Source of the DNA: Streptomyces sp. Z26 | Lineage (GTDB): Bacteria; Actinomycetota; Actinomycetes; Streptomycetales; Streptomycetaceae | Length of the DNA: 64,000 nt | Reading direction: 5' to 3' | Assembly: GCF_003665095.1 (NCBI RefSeq) | Contig: NZ_RCHV01000002.1 | Location: forward strand, 4,760,501 to 4,824,500 | Shown: positions 43,968 to 52,666 of the stretch, in pieces | Position numbering within the stretch: the first letter of the stretch is position 1 | How the letters are laid out: each line of letters opens with the position of its first letter | Translations under genes and position numbers: made by a program | Notes under the pieces: model-generated | What the model was told of the DNA's origin: nothing | The model's database searches: none | The model's input: the letters and a program-made list of their open reading frames with translations, nothing else

Positions 43968-45317
43968 ATGGCGGATCTCGGGGTGGCGGTTGAGGTCGCT
44001 TCGGTGGCTGCCGGTGCCGGTGGGTTGGGTTACGCGAAGGTCCGTGCCCCGGGGGTGTACTGGTCGCTGGTGGGGTTGCCCGCCGCGTGGGGCCGGTTCA
44101 CCTTCACCTACCGCTCGACGATGGAGGTGTGCGGTCTGACCGTGCAGCCTTCCGGGTTCCGGGCGTTCATGTCCCGCAACGTGGCCCGCCGTGAGGTGCG
44201 GCCGGTGGTCCCGGTCAAGCGCATGGTGCGTCCCACCTCGACGGGGCTGCGGGTGCGTCTGCGGCTTCCGGCCGGGTTGGAACCGGCGGATGTGGCGGCG
44301 GCTTCGGAACGGCTGCGGCACGCCTGGGGCATGCGGTCGGTGACCGTGGTGGAAGTGAAGTCGGGTGTGGTCGAGCTGCGGATGACCGGCTACGACGTCC
44401 TGGCCCGCGTCCGTCTCCCGCGTTCGGTCGAGGTCGGGCTGATGGTGGTCCCGATGGCGTTGCGGGAGGACGGGAGTGTGTTCGCCCGGGAGTACCGGAA
44501 GGTGCCGCACTCGCTGACGCTGGGCGCGAACCAGTCGGGCAAGTCGATGTTCCAACGGAACCTGATCAAGGGCCTCGCCCGCCTGCCGGTCGGCCTGGTC
44601 GGGATCGACTGCAAGCGTGGGGTGGAGCAGTCCTCCTACGCTCCGCGCCTGTCGGCGTTGGCGACGACTCCGCAGACGGCATCGGAGCTGCTGGAAGCCC
44701 TCGTAGCGGAGATGGAGAGCCGGTTCGACGTGCTGTCCGAGCACGGCGTGTCCGACCTGTGGCAGCTCCCGGAACAGGTACGGCCGGTGCCGCTGGTGGT
44801 GCTGATCGATGAGGTCGCGGAACTCTTCCTCGTCACGGCGAAGAAGGAGGAGGAACGCCGGGACCGCATGGTGCAACACCTGGTGCGGCTGGCGCAGATG
44901 GCCCGCGCGGTCGGGATCTATCTGGAGGTGTGCGGGCAGCGGTTCGGCTCCGAGCTGGGCAAGGGAGCGACCATGCTCCGCGCGCAGTTGACCGGCCGGG
45001 TCGTCCACCGCGTCAACGACAAGGCGTCTGCCGAGATGGGCTTGGGCGATATCGCTCCGGACGCGGTGTCCGCTGTGACCACGATCCCGCCGGACCAACC
45101 CGGTGTGGCGGTGGCCGGTGACGCCTCCGGTGGCTGGTCCCGCATCCGCACCCCCGAGGTCTCCCAGGCCGAAACCGTGTCCGCCTGCCGGGAGTTCGCG
45201 CACCTGACCCCGCACCTGCCGGTGCTGGCCCCGTTCCGCCCGGCCGTACGACCCGAACCGGCCCTCGTGCCGGACGGTGTGCCGCCGCTGCTGATTCCGC
45301 GCCCGATCACCGACTGA
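43968..45317 (+). CDS. traSA: FtsK/SpoIIIE-type conjugative DNA translocase TraSA (inner AICE)
   Basis: 449 aa hexameric ATPase that moves double-stranded DNA between mycelial cells. Walker A GANQSGKSMF, Walker B PLVVLIDEVAELFL, sensor region MARAVGIYLEVCGQRFGSELGKGATMLRAQLTGRVVHRVND. An N-terminal hydrophobic stretch (GVYWSLVGLPAAWGRFTF) may anchor it. ATG 43968, 2 bp after the previous stop. Homologous to the outer element's copy. Confidence 0.93.
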   Translation: MADLGVAVEVASVAAGAGGLGYAKVRAPGVYWSLVGLPAAWGRFTFTYRSTMEVCGLTVQPSGFRAFMSRNVARREVRPVVPVKRMVRPTSTGLRVRLRLPAGLEPADVAAASERLRHAWGMRSVTVVEVKSGVVELRMTGYDVLARVRLPRSVEVGLMVVPMALREDGSVFAREYRKVPHSLTLGANQSGKSMFQRNLIKGLARLPVGLVGIDCKRGVEQSSYAPRLSALATTPQTASELLEALVAEMESRFDVLSEHGVSDLWQLPEQVRPVPLVVLIDEVAELFLVTAKKEEERRDRMVQHLVRLAQMARAVGIYLEVCGQRFGSELGKGATMLRAQLTGRVVHRVNDKASAEMGLGDIAPDAVSAVTTIPPDQPGVAVAGDASGGWSRIRTPEVSQAETVSACREFAHLTPHLPVLAPFRPAVRPEPALVPDGVPPLLIPRPITD

Positions 45318-45404
45318 CACTCCCTCGTTTCACGGTCGGCGCGGCCGTTCCTCGCGCCAGGTCCCTACCCCGCCCATGCCTGAAATCGGAAGGGAATCCA
45401 CTCC

Positions 45405-45575
45405 ATGGCGACACGGAAGACGACCCCGAAGCGCACGGCGAAGAAGTGCACGACCTGCGACGGCGCCGGTGAGATCCGCGAATCGGTCCGCGTCGGCACC
45501 CGGAAGGGCCGTGCCACCGCCGATCAGCAGACCGCCATGTGCCCCTCGTGCTGGGGCTCCGGCGAAGCCGACTGA
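45405..45575 (+). CDS. Small zinc-finger protein with two CxxC motifs
   Basis: 56 aa: basic start (MATRKTTPKRTAKKCTTCDG), then a second motif MCPSCWGSGEAD. The two CxxCxGxG-type motifs resemble half of a DnaJ zinc domain. Start ATG 45405 with an AGGGAAT box. It sits in the transfer operon; role unknown. Confidence 0.75.
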   Translation: MATRKTTPKRTAKKCTTCDGAGEIRESVRVGTRKGRATADQQTAMCPSCWGSGEAD

Positions 45576-45658
45576 TCCCGCCCCCCGGGGGGCCGGGCGG
45601 CCGAAGATCGCCCGTCGCCCGCCCCCGGTGGCCCAACCCCTTGGAAGGAGGTGACGAC

Positions 45659-46345
45659 ATGATCCGCAAACTGCCGTTCCGGCTGGACGCGGTACTCGTA
45701 CAGGCGGTGATCGCGGGGGCCTTGTCCTTCGCCCACCTGCACGACCTCGCCGCTGCTGCCGGGCAGGACGGTTGGAAGGCCTGGGCCTACCCCATCTCGG
45801 TTGACCTGCTGCTCGTCGCCGCGTGGCATCGGCTGCGCACCGGCTCGGAGAAGGTCGCGGCGTGGTGCTGGTTCATGATCGCGCTCGCCGCGTCACTCGG
45901 CGCGAACATCGCCACCGCCGGGCTCCTCGATCTGGAGAACGTGCCGGACTGGCTGCGCATCCTGGTCGCCGGATGGCCCGCCCTGGCGTTCCTCGGCGGA
46001 ACCCTTCTCGCCCACACCGCCCCACCTGCCCCGGTGCAGGACGCGGCCCCGGTGGTGCCCGAGGTGGAACAGATCCCCGTGCCCGAGTCTCCGGCCGAGC
46101 GTGAGCAGTTCCCCGAGTCGGAGCCCGTTCCGGCCTTGCCTGAAGCCCCGGCCCCCGCACCGCCTCCGGTTCCTGTTCCGGCTGCTGCGGCGTCGGGTGT
46201 TCCTCCGGCGCTGATCGAACACGCCCGGAAGCTCGCAGAGGCTCACCGTGTGCGGACCGGCGAGCACATCGACACCGGCACCCTCCGTGCCCGGCTCGGT
46301 GTCCCGGAAGCACTCGCCCATGCCATCGCCGCTCAACTCGCTTGA
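45659..46345 (+). CDS. spdB: DUF2637 membrane protein, Spd type (inner AICE)
   Basis: 228 aa. Three or four membrane helices in the first half (LVQAVIAGALSFAHLHDLAA; WAYPISVDLLLVAAWHRL; WCWFMIALAASLGANIATAGL; LVAGWPALAFLGGTLLAH), then a Pro/Glu-rich linker and a C-terminal helical DNA-binding-like end (LAEAHRVRTGEHIDTGTLRARLGVPEALAHAIAAQ). Spd proteins support intramycelial plasmid spreading. GGAAGGAGG box before ATG. Confidence 0.85.
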   Translation: MIRKLPFRLDAVLVQAVIAGALSFAHLHDLAAAAGQDGWKAWAYPISVDLLLVAAWHRLRTGSEKVAAWCWFMIALAASLGANIATAGLLDLENVPDWLRILVAGWPALAFLGGTLLAHTAPPAPVQDAAPVVPEVEQIPVPESPAEREQFPESEPVPALPEAPAPAPPPVPVPAAAASGVPPALIEHARKLAEAHRVRTGEHIDTGTLRARLGVPEALAHAIAAQLA

Positions 46346-46365
46346 GATGAAAGGAGGTTGACCGA

Positions 46366-46551
46366 ATGTCTCGTCCGAACCGCTTCTACGACGTGCGCCG
46401 TTTCGGTCCGGTCCAGGTCGGCAGCTACCGCAACCGCCGGGGCTTGGAGAAGCACACCGCCGCGTGCACCGCGCCCCGCTGCGGCTTCTCCGCCGACTAC
46501 ACCGACCGCTCGGCGGCCGAACTCGCCGCTCGTACCCATCGCTGCACCTGA
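46366..46551 (+). CDS. spdA: SpdA-like mobile-element transfer protein
   Basis: 61 aa. FYDVRRFGPVQVGSY, EKHTAACTAPRCGFSADY and AAELAARTHRC are characteristic of the small Cys-containing SpdA family of AICEs. AAAGGAGG box before ATG. Confidence 0.85.
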   Translation: MSRPNRFYDVRRFGPVQVGSYRNRRGLEKHTAACTAPRCGFSADYTDRSAAELAARTHRCT

Positions 46552-46565
46552 CAAGGACCCCTGTC

Positions 46566-46916
46566 ATGCGACTGCCTGACGAACAGCTCCGCGCCGGACA
46601 CATCCCCACCGACCTCTACCGCCGGATGCCTCCGGGCACCGACCTGCGGAAAGTCGTGATCGTCCAGGAAGCGCCCCGCTCCTACAAGGGCCCCATCCTG
46701 CTCGCCTTCACCATCACGGTCGGCACGGTGGTCGTGCTGCTGGTGATCGCCTTCGTGGCCCAGATCATCGCCGCGTCCATGGTCGCGGTCCTCACCGCGA
46801 GCTGCGGGATCGGCTACAGCTTCACCCGCCCCACCCGCCGCAAGACCAAGCCCCGCCCCGCGACCAAGGGACGGCCCGGCAAGCGCCCCGTACGGCGCCC
46901 GCGCAAGCACCTGTAA
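46566..46916 (+). CDS. Small membrane Spd-like protein
   Basis: 116 aa with two adjacent membrane helices (ILLAFTITVGTVVVLLVIAFVAQIIAASMVAVLTA) and a strongly basic C-terminal tail (RPTRRKTKPRPATKGRPGKRPVRRPRKHL). It starts 14 bp after spdA. Likely part of the spreading apparatus, the tail perhaps contacting DNA. Confidence 0.75.
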   Translation: MRLPDEQLRAGHIPTDLYRRMPPGTDLRKVVIVQEAPRSYKGPILLAFTITVGTVVVLLVIAFVAQIIAASMVAVLTASCGIGYSFTRPTRRKTKPRPATKGRPGKRPVRRPRKHL

Positions 46917-47009
46917 CAGCCCTCCGGGGCGGCCTCAACCGGCAAGTTTTCGCCGCCCCGGACGGCCCATCCCCTTCCAGACCCGAAGATCCGAAAGGAC
47001 ACCACCATC

Positions 47010-47207
47010 ATGACCCAGCCCACCCCTGCCCGCGCACGGTTCTGCCCGAACTGCGACGGCTTCCCCCGCGTCCACATCGACACCGGCACCCGCCACACCG
47101 ACGGCACCCGCACCACCGTCCCCGTCGACTGCCGCACCTGCCACGGCACCGGCACCCGCCGCAGTCGCCTCAACACTCCGCTCCCGGTTCGGACCGAGGT
47201 GGCCTGA
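47010..47207 (+). CDS. Small double-CxxC protein (inner AICE)
   Basis: 65 aa; FCPNCDGFPRVHIDTGT and VDCRTCHGTG form two CxxC motifs of DnaJ-like type. GAAAGGA box. Immediately followed by, and overlapping, the next small gene. Confidence 0.7.
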   Translation: MTQPTPARARFCPNCDGFPRVHIDTGTRHTDGTRTTVPVDCRTCHGTGTRRSRLNTPLPVRTEVA

Positions 47208-47401
47208 TGACTGACCTCACTCCGTCCCAGGACCGCCCCGGCCTGCACGTCACCAAGAACGCGCCCTCGGCTCCGGCTACCGCATCCGCACGCTGCCACT
47301 GCGGCGCTTCGGCCACTGCCAACGGGGACGCACAAGTCGCCCTCCTGGTCCAGGGCTGGACCGCCAACCACGGCCCCGCCCACAACCGGCAGGGTGGGTG
47401 A
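47207..47401 (+). CDS. Small hypothetical protein before repSA
   Basis: 64 aa, ATG inside the previous stop. A single CHCG motif (ARCHCGASATANGDAQVALLVQGW) and a Gly/His-rich end. Translationally linked to both neighbours. Function unknown. Confidence 0.6.
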   Translation: MTDLTPSQDRPGLHVTKNAPSAPATASARCHCGASATANGDAQVALLVQGWTANHGPAHNRQGG

Positions 47402-47405
47402 CCAC

Positions 47406-48806
47406 ATGACGGACACCGCCACCTCGGCGGGCCTGGCCCCGGCGACCTTGAGCGATGCGCTCCGGGTCGCCGGGGCCCCCGGCTTCGACCGCTGGCAGGA
47501 CCAGATCCGCCGCACCGGCGGCTGCTCCGACCCCATCCACCTCACCGGCGGCACGGTCACCCGCGACCGCGCCACGGGTGAGGTCCTGCACCACTACAGC
47601 ACCGACACCGAACCCGGCGGACGCCTACGGATCGCCTGCGGCAACCGCCGCGCCTCCCGCTGCCCCGCCTGCGCCTGGACGTATGCCGGGGACACCTTCC
47701 ACCTCATCCGCGCCGGGCTCACCGGCGACGACACCAAGGGCGTCACCCCCGCCGTGCGGGACCACCCCCGGGTGTTCGCCACCCTCACCGCCCCCTCGTT
47801 CGGCCCGGTCCACAACCGGCCCGGGAACCGGCCCTGCCGCTGCGGCACCCGCCACACCGACACCGACCCCGCCCTGGGCACACCCCTCGACCCAGGCACG
47901 TACGACTACGCGGGCGCGGTGCTGTGGAACAACCACGCCTCCCAACTGTGGCAGCGCTTCACCATCTACCTCCGCCGGGAGATCGCCGCCCGCGCCGGAC
48001 TCACCCAGAAAGCCGCCCGCGAACAATGCCGGGTGTCGTTCGGGAAGGTCGCGGAGTACCAGAAGCGCGGGGCCGTGCACTTCCACGCCGTCATCCGCTT
48101 CGACGGCCCCGAAGGCCCCGACACCCCGCCCCCGCACTGGGCAACCACAGCCCTCCTCGACGCGGCGATCCGCGCCGCCGCCGCACGCGTCCAGGTCACC
48201 ATCCCGGCCGTTGACGAACACGGCCTGCCCGAACGGGACTTGCGCTGGGGGCAGCAGATCGACGTGCAGCCCATCGGCGCTTTCGGCAACGGCGAAGACC
48301 TCACCGAACAGGCCGTCGCCTCCTACGTCGCCAAGTACGCCACCAAAGCCGCCGAGACCACCGGCACCGTGGACCACCGCATCGGCAGCCACGAAGCCAT
48401 CGCCCTACTCGACATCCCCGACCACCCCGCCCGACTCATCGCCGCCTGCCTCGACCTCCACCCCGCCTACCCCGAACGACGACTCCGCGACTGGGCCCAC
48501 ATGCTCGGCTTCCGCGGCCACTTCTCCACCAAGTCCCGCACCTACTCCACCACCCTCGGCGCGCTGCGCCAGACCCGTGCCGACTACCGCGCCACACAAC
48601 AACGCGAAGCCCTCGGCCTCCCCAACCCCGACGACACACCAGAAGAAGCGACCACCCTCACCCTCACCCACTGGACCTACGCCGGACACGGCCACACCCC
48701 CGGCGAATCCTGGCTCGCCGCCACCATCCACCGCGACATCACCGCCAACCGCGAAACCGCACGCCAACAACGCACCGTGATCAACGACCATGAGGGGGAA
48801 TGGTGA
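47406..48806 (+). CDS. repSA: RepSA-type replication initiator (inner AICE)
   Basis: 466 aa rolling-circle initiator. A Cys-rich zinc-like region (ACGNRRASRCPAC), the HUH metal motif VHFHAVIRFDG and the Tyr motif ASYVAKYATKAAE are in order. The tail has FRGHFSTKSRTYSTTLGALR, typical of RepSA relatives. It would nick the double-strand origin, which in pSAM2 lies within the gene itself. ATG 47406 follows the previous stop by 4 bp. Confidence 0.92.
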   Translation: MTDTATSAGLAPATLSDALRVAGAPGFDRWQDQIRRTGGCSDPIHLTGGTVTRDRATGEVLHHYSTDTEPGGRLRIACGNRRASRCPACAWTYAGDTFHLIRAGLTGDDTKGVTPAVRDHPRVFATLTAPSFGPVHNRPGNRPCRCGTRHTDTDPALGTPLDPGTYDYAGAVLWNNHASQLWQRFTIYLRREIAARAGLTQKAAREQCRVSFGKVAEYQKRGAVHFHAVIRFDGPEGPDTPPPHWATTALLDAAIRAAAARVQVTIPAVDEHGLPERDLRWGQQIDVQPIGAFGNGEDLTEQAVASYVAKYATKAAETTGTVDHRIGSHEAIALLDIPDHPARLIAACLDLHPAYPERRLRDWAHMLGFRGHFSTKSRTYSTTLGALRQTRADYRATQQREALGLPNPDDTPEEATTLTLTHWTYAGHGHTPGESWLAATIHRDITANRETARQQRTVINDHEGEW

Positions 48807-49018
48807 CCGTGGAAAAGCTCTTGTCTGTGCAGGAAGTCGCGGAAATCCTCGGCACGACAATCCGATTCCCTCGCCGTCTGATTGAAGAACGACGGATCAC
48901 TTTCGTCAAGGTTGGTCGACACGTTCGCATTCCTGAAAGTGCCGTTCAGCAGTTCATCGCCTCCCATACCGTTACTCCGATCTGTCGATCGCGGGCTCGC
49001 TACGGGAGGGCTGCCTAA
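48800..49018 (+). CDS. xis: Excisionase Xis (inner AICE)
   Basis: 72 aa excisionase-family winged helix: KLLSVQEVAEILGTTIRFPRRLIEERRITFVKVGRHVRIPESAVQQFI. It overlaps the repSA stop by 7 bp and the int start by 1 bp. GTG 48809 fits the GAGGGGG box better than ATG 48800, so the mature start may be three residues later. It directs the integrase toward excision. Confidence 0.9.
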   Translation: MVTVEKLLSVQEVAEILGTTIRFPRRLIEERRITFVKVGRHVRIPESAVQQFIASHTVTPICRSRARYGRAA

Positions 49019-50160
49019 TGGCGAATAACAGGGGGAGGCGTCGCCGCTTTGGTGCGATCCGGAAGCTGCCTTCCGGGCGGTACCAGGCTCGCTATCCCGG
49101 GCCGGATGGCGTCATGCGACCTGCTCCGGAGACCTTCGCGGCCACCGTCGATGCCGATGATTGGCTTGCCGAGAAGCAGACTGAAATTCGGCGCGGTGAA
49201 TGGGAAAACCCGGATTCCAGGACCGTGAACTTCGCGGAATACGCGCTGAAATGGATTAGCGAACGCGGCTTGTCGATTACAACTGAAGACCTCTATCGGC
49301 GTCTCTTGTCGCAACATCTCGCGCCGGCCCTTGGGGACCTAGACCTGGATGAGATCACCCCGCCGCGCGTGCGCACCTGGCGAGCCGAACGACTTAAAGC
49401 CACTGGAGCAACGACCGTGGCCAAGTCGTACCGGCTGCTGAAAGCGGTCATGGAAACCGCAACGGACGATGAGCTGATCAAGCGGAACCCGTGCCGGATC
49501 AAGGGTGCGGGAATCGAGAAAGCGGCCGAGCGGAGGATCGCGACCGTGGTTCAGGTGGATGCCCTGGCCCGCGCGGTCGGTACCAGGTGGCGCTTGATGG
49601 TGTTCCTTGGGGCGTACGGACCGCTACGTCCGGAGGAGTTGGCGGCGCTTCGTCGGCGGGATGTTGATGTACGCGCTATGACGATCACGGTGCGATGTGC
49701 CGAGCCGGAACGAACCAACGGTCGTCGCGCTCCGGGCGACACCAAGTCGGAGGCGGGTACTCGGACCGTGGTGCTACCCGGCTTCCTGCGATCGGAGCTG
49801 CGTGCCCATATGGAGTTGTACGCCGAGTTCGGGCCTCGCGGACTGCTGTTCGTCGGGGAGCGCGGTGCCCCGTTCCGGCGCAGCACCTTCGGTCGAACCT
49901 GGCGTCGGGCTCGTGACGTTGTCGGCATGTCAGACGACTTCAGGTTCTACGATCTTCGACACACGGGGCATACGCTCTCCACGCGCTCGGGTGCCACGCT
50001 CAAAGACACGATGGTCCGTGCGGGCCAGTCCTCGGAAAAGGCGGCGTTGATCTACCAACACTCCGACGATGAGCGTCAACGCGAGGTCGCTGCCGGTCTT
50101 GATGAGTCGGTGCGCCGGATGCGCCGGTCTTCTGGCACGGATCTGGCACGTGGTGAGTGA
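49018..50160 (+). CDS. int: Tyrosine-recombinase integrase (inner AICE)
   Basis: 380 aa. SAM-like N-terminal domain, then the catalytic domain with Arg in YGPLRPEELAAL, YDLRHTGHTL, and the active-site region GQSSEKAALIYQHSDDER. The His/Trp usually before the Tyr motif is Gln (GQSS), a variant I believe occurs in AICE integrases. The gene ends 52 bp before the tRNA-Gly fragment, consistent with an attP adjacent to int. Confidence 0.93.
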   Translation: MANNRGRRRRFGAIRKLPSGRYQARYPGPDGVMRPAPETFAATVDADDWLAEKQTEIRRGEWENPDSRTVNFAEYALKWISERGLSITTEDLYRRLLSQHLAPALGDLDLDEITPPRVRTWRAERLKATGATTVAKSYRLLKAVMETATDDELIKRNPCRIKGAGIEKAAERRIATVVQVDALARAVGTRWRLMVFLGAYGPLRPEELAALRRRDVDVRAMTITVRCAEPERTNGRRAPGDTKSEAGTRTVVLPGFLRSELRAHMELYAEFGPRGLLFVGERGAPFRRSTFGRTWRRARDVVGMSDDFRFYDLRHTGHTLSTRSGATLKDTMVRAGQSSEKAALIYQHSDDERQREVAAGLDESVRRMRRSSGTDLARGE

Positions 50161-50177
50161 TCACCGCTGACAGCAAA

Positions 50178-50208
50178 CAACCCCCGGGTCGGATGACCTG
50201 GGGGTTTG
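50178..50208. terminator. Terminator hairpin after the inner integrase
   Basis: A 12 bp nearly perfect stem with arms starting AACCCCCGGGTC and ending GACCTGGGGGTT around a GGAT loop, 18 bp beyond the int stop. Confidence 0.8.
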
Positions 50209-50211
50209 TCA

Positions 50212-50256
50212 TGGAGCGGGCGACGGGAATCGAACCCGCGCTATAAGCTTGGGAAG
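50212..50256 (-). repeat. tRNA-Gly(CCC) 3'-half fragment: att site of the inner AICE
   Basis: On the minus strand the bases from the anticodon loop (TTCCCAAG) through the T-arm (GCGGGTTCGATTCCCG) to the acceptor and CCA are present, but no 5' half follows rightward. The element carried this fragment as attP. The rest of 50257-50469 holds no gene. Confidence 0.8.
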
Positions 50257-50469
50257 CTCGCGTCGTCGTTACGGACAGCCGTCGCGGCTTGCCCTGGTCG
50301 ATCGCGCAAGTCGGTAGCGTGGCTGAGCGCAGTGGGGGTGCAGCGGGACATATGGGGCTAGTGGTAGCGGGATTCCAGTAGGGAGAGGTGCACTGGAATC
50401 ATTCGTTACGCGGACAATACAGGAGAAGGAGAGTACCCTCAGATTATCAACGCTTACGAAGGGCTATCG

Positions 50470-52038
50470 ATGTCTACCAAGCAGACCGAGTTGGCAATCC
50501 AGAACGCTCTGGCCGACCGCCTAGGAGCCATCGAGCCCGGAATGAAGCTAATTAAGGAGAACTATCACCTTCAGAATAGTGCCGGCACGCGTGGCTTTGT
50601 CGATATACTCGCTCGCGATCGTCACGGTATATTCGTTCCGATCGAAGTAAAAAAATCCGACAACACCGCCCGGGAGGCAATTCACGAAGTTCTGAAATAC
50701 TGTGAACTCTTGCGGCGGGAGCGTGGGATGCGAGTCGATCAAGTCAGAGCGGTGATCGCTAGCACCGATTGGAAAGAGCTCATCGTTCCGTTTAGCGAGA
50801 TAAGTCGATCGAGTGTGTATCCCATTACGGGAGTGAAGATTGATGTCGGGACAGATTTCCCTGCATCTATGCTAGTGGAGCCTATCAAGCCGTTGCCGGT
50901 CCCGAACGAAAGAGATCTCTCCGTAGTCGCAATCCGAATGTCCATCGTAAATCGATCTGATGCTGACGAGAAATGGGATTCACTAACAAGATCCTTGGTG
51001 AAGGTAGGGGTAGGGGATCTGATTGGTGTCCTTGCAGTGAGGCCTCATGATGAGACGGGAATCCTCCATGTGGCCCTCGGTGTGGCGGATTGTAATGACC
51101 CCAGGCTGCCGGCTCCAGATGAGAACGAAGGGCTTGAGGAGCCGGAATTGCATGCGGCTGAGTATCGTGCCGCTTGTGCTGTCGGGTTTGAGCATCCAGA
51201 GGCTGAAGTTACAGTACCCGAGAAGCTAACTCGATACATGCAAACAAACTCACTGGAGGTTGCTCACGTATATCGCAGGGGAAGCTTTGAAAAGTGGCGT
51301 GATCTCATAGATGATTCCGAAGCGGCTACAATGGCTCAGCACGCTGCTGGTTGGAATCAAGTACTCTTCCGGTCGTCTGCTAACACTTCTCATTCTCTCG
51401 CATGGGGGCGTTTCCGTGCGCGCATCGATTATGTCCTTGAAAGTAACCCGGATTGGGCACAGATGTTGAGGCTATGGCTCGACGAAGTGGAACATCAAGA
51501 GAGTAGTCTTGACGTAGTTTTGCAAGTGTATAATCCCGCCGACTTCTTGGCTTCCCTCGTCCATGGCTATGGTGGAGATTTGCACTCGATGGTTCCCGGC
51601 ATCTCTGGAGCTGTTGACGCCCCGAGAGGCGATGGCAAGCTAATTCATGGCCTTCTGACATGGGACGGGAGGCCAATCAAGGACTTGTTGCAAGCAATTC
51701 ATGCTGCTTATCCCACCGTGGCTGACTGGGGAATGGCGAGGGCGCTTGGGGTTGTCTACGAGAAGGATATGGACTTGTTGAGGTCCCTTGGATTGAAATA
51801 TTCCTTTTTTGAATTCCTTCCAGGTGATTCCGCTCTTCCGAGTCAACTGATTGTGGAGGATGGCAATTTGCGGCGAATCCCGAGCGGCGCAGATGGCGTC
51901 TCGTGGCCGGGGGTACAACCTCTTCAGGAGCTTCTGCAGCATGTTGACTTCGGACCCGTCGTCGAGTCCTTCCGTCAGTGCATAACTCCGGTGGACGGCG
52001 GCGACCAATGGATCGTGAGTAGTTCGCGAGACGTCTGA
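50470..52038 (+). CDS. Putative DUF91/NucS-like nuclease with large C-terminal domain
   Basis: 522 aa. The N-terminal 100 residues look like a PD-(D/E)XK nuclease: GTRGFVDILARDRHGIFVPIEVKKSDNTAREAIHEVLKYCELLR supplies the Asp, the ExK pair and a following helix. The C-terminal 380 residues are unrecognised. Lower GC and less biased codon use than the AICE backbone mark it as foreign cargo. It lies before an integrase relic and an AAA ATPase gene. A defence role is inference. A GAAGGG box precedes ATG 50470. Confidence 0.7.
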   Translation: MSTKQTELAIQNALADRLGAIEPGMKLIKENYHLQNSAGTRGFVDILARDRHGIFVPIEVKKSDNTAREAIHEVLKYCELLRRERGMRVDQVRAVIASTDWKELIVPFSEISRSSVYPITGVKIDVGTDFPASMLVEPIKPLPVPNERDLSVVAIRMSIVNRSDADEKWDSLTRSLVKVGVGDLIGVLAVRPHDETGILHVALGVADCNDPRLPAPDENEGLEEPELHAAEYRAACAVGFEHPEAEVTVPEKLTRYMQTNSLEVAHVYRRGSFEKWRDLIDDSEAATMAQHAAGWNQVLFRSSANTSHSLAWGRFRARIDYVLESNPDWAQMLRLWLDEVEHQESSLDVVLQVYNPADFLASLVHGYGGDLHSMVPGISGAVDAPRGDGKLIHGLLTWDGRPIKDLLQAIHAAYPTVADWGMARALGVVYEKDMDLLRSLGLKYSFFEFLPGDSALPSQLIVEDGNLRRIPSGADGVSWPGVQPLQELLQHVDFGPVVESFRQCITPVDGGDQWIVSSSRDV

Positions 52039-52059
52039 GGCCCGCTAGGACGTGGCCGA

Positions 52060-52385
52060 GCGGCCGTCCTCAGGGTGGTGGAGGTCTTCGCCATCGCCCA
52101 CTCGATAGCGCCGCGCAACCGGCTGCTCGTGCTCTTGGCTGCCTTCACCACCCCTGCGGTTCGGCGAGCTGGCCAGCCCTGCAGCGGGGGCATCGACCGG
52201 GACGGGCTGACCGTCACCGTGTGGTGCCCAGGTCGAGTTGCGAGACGGTCGGCTCTTCGGCAAGGCGCGGAAATCCGCAGTCGGGGCGCGCTCAGTCTCC
52301 TTCCCGGCCGGACTGCTCGACGCGGTCACGCACCGCTTGGAGCACTTCGCCGCTTCCGTCTCGATGCACCCCCGCCGGCCTCAGC
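52060..52385 (+). pseudogene. int: Integrase remnant with several frameshifts
   Basis: Pieces of a tyrosine integrase are readable in different frames: VEVFAIAHSIAPRNRLLVLLAAFTT, then LRFGELAS (after an extra C), IDRDGLTVTV, and finally DGRLFGKARKSAVGARSVSFPAGLLDAVTHRLEHFA. The order matches a typical integrase centre but the catalytic end is missing. The 640 bp gap between nuclease and ATPase genes contains this relic and nothing else I recognise. Confidence 0.75.
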
Positions 52386-52666
52386 CACGCTGCCGAGTTG
52401 GGTCGTCGACCGAGAGCAATCCGCGACGGCCGTCGTCGTGACCACGGTGCGCGCGCCCTCAGCTTGGGGGACCCTTGGGTCTTTGACGGCTGCGTGTTGG
52501 AACAAGCTCACGACATGGGCGATAGCGCCTGCAGCGATTGCGTCACGGTGACGGGAAGGTTCTGCGAGCGCGCGTGTGCTCATCCAGACTGCGAGGGACG
52601 AGGAGACTCCACTCGCAGTTGCTCGAAGGTGTCCCATCGAGGCCCTACTGGCCTTACCATCGCGAC

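Larger units (their letters stand above)
41717..50255. mobile_element. Inner AICE, apparently nested in the outer element
   Basis: A complete pSAM2-like set (KorSA-type GntR, SCO3933-like, TraSA, Spd proteins, RepSA, Xis, Int) in the same order and orientation as the outer element. The right end is a tRNA-Gly(CCC) 3' fragment just beyond int; the left end is inferred from a shared core, TATGAGCTTGGGAA at 41717-41730 against TATAAGCTTGGGAA at 50242-50255. Nesting is inference. Confidence 0.65.

Noticed and set aside
50212..50275. Functional tRNA-Gly gene
   Set aside because: The 5' half, with D-arm and acceptor complement, is missing.
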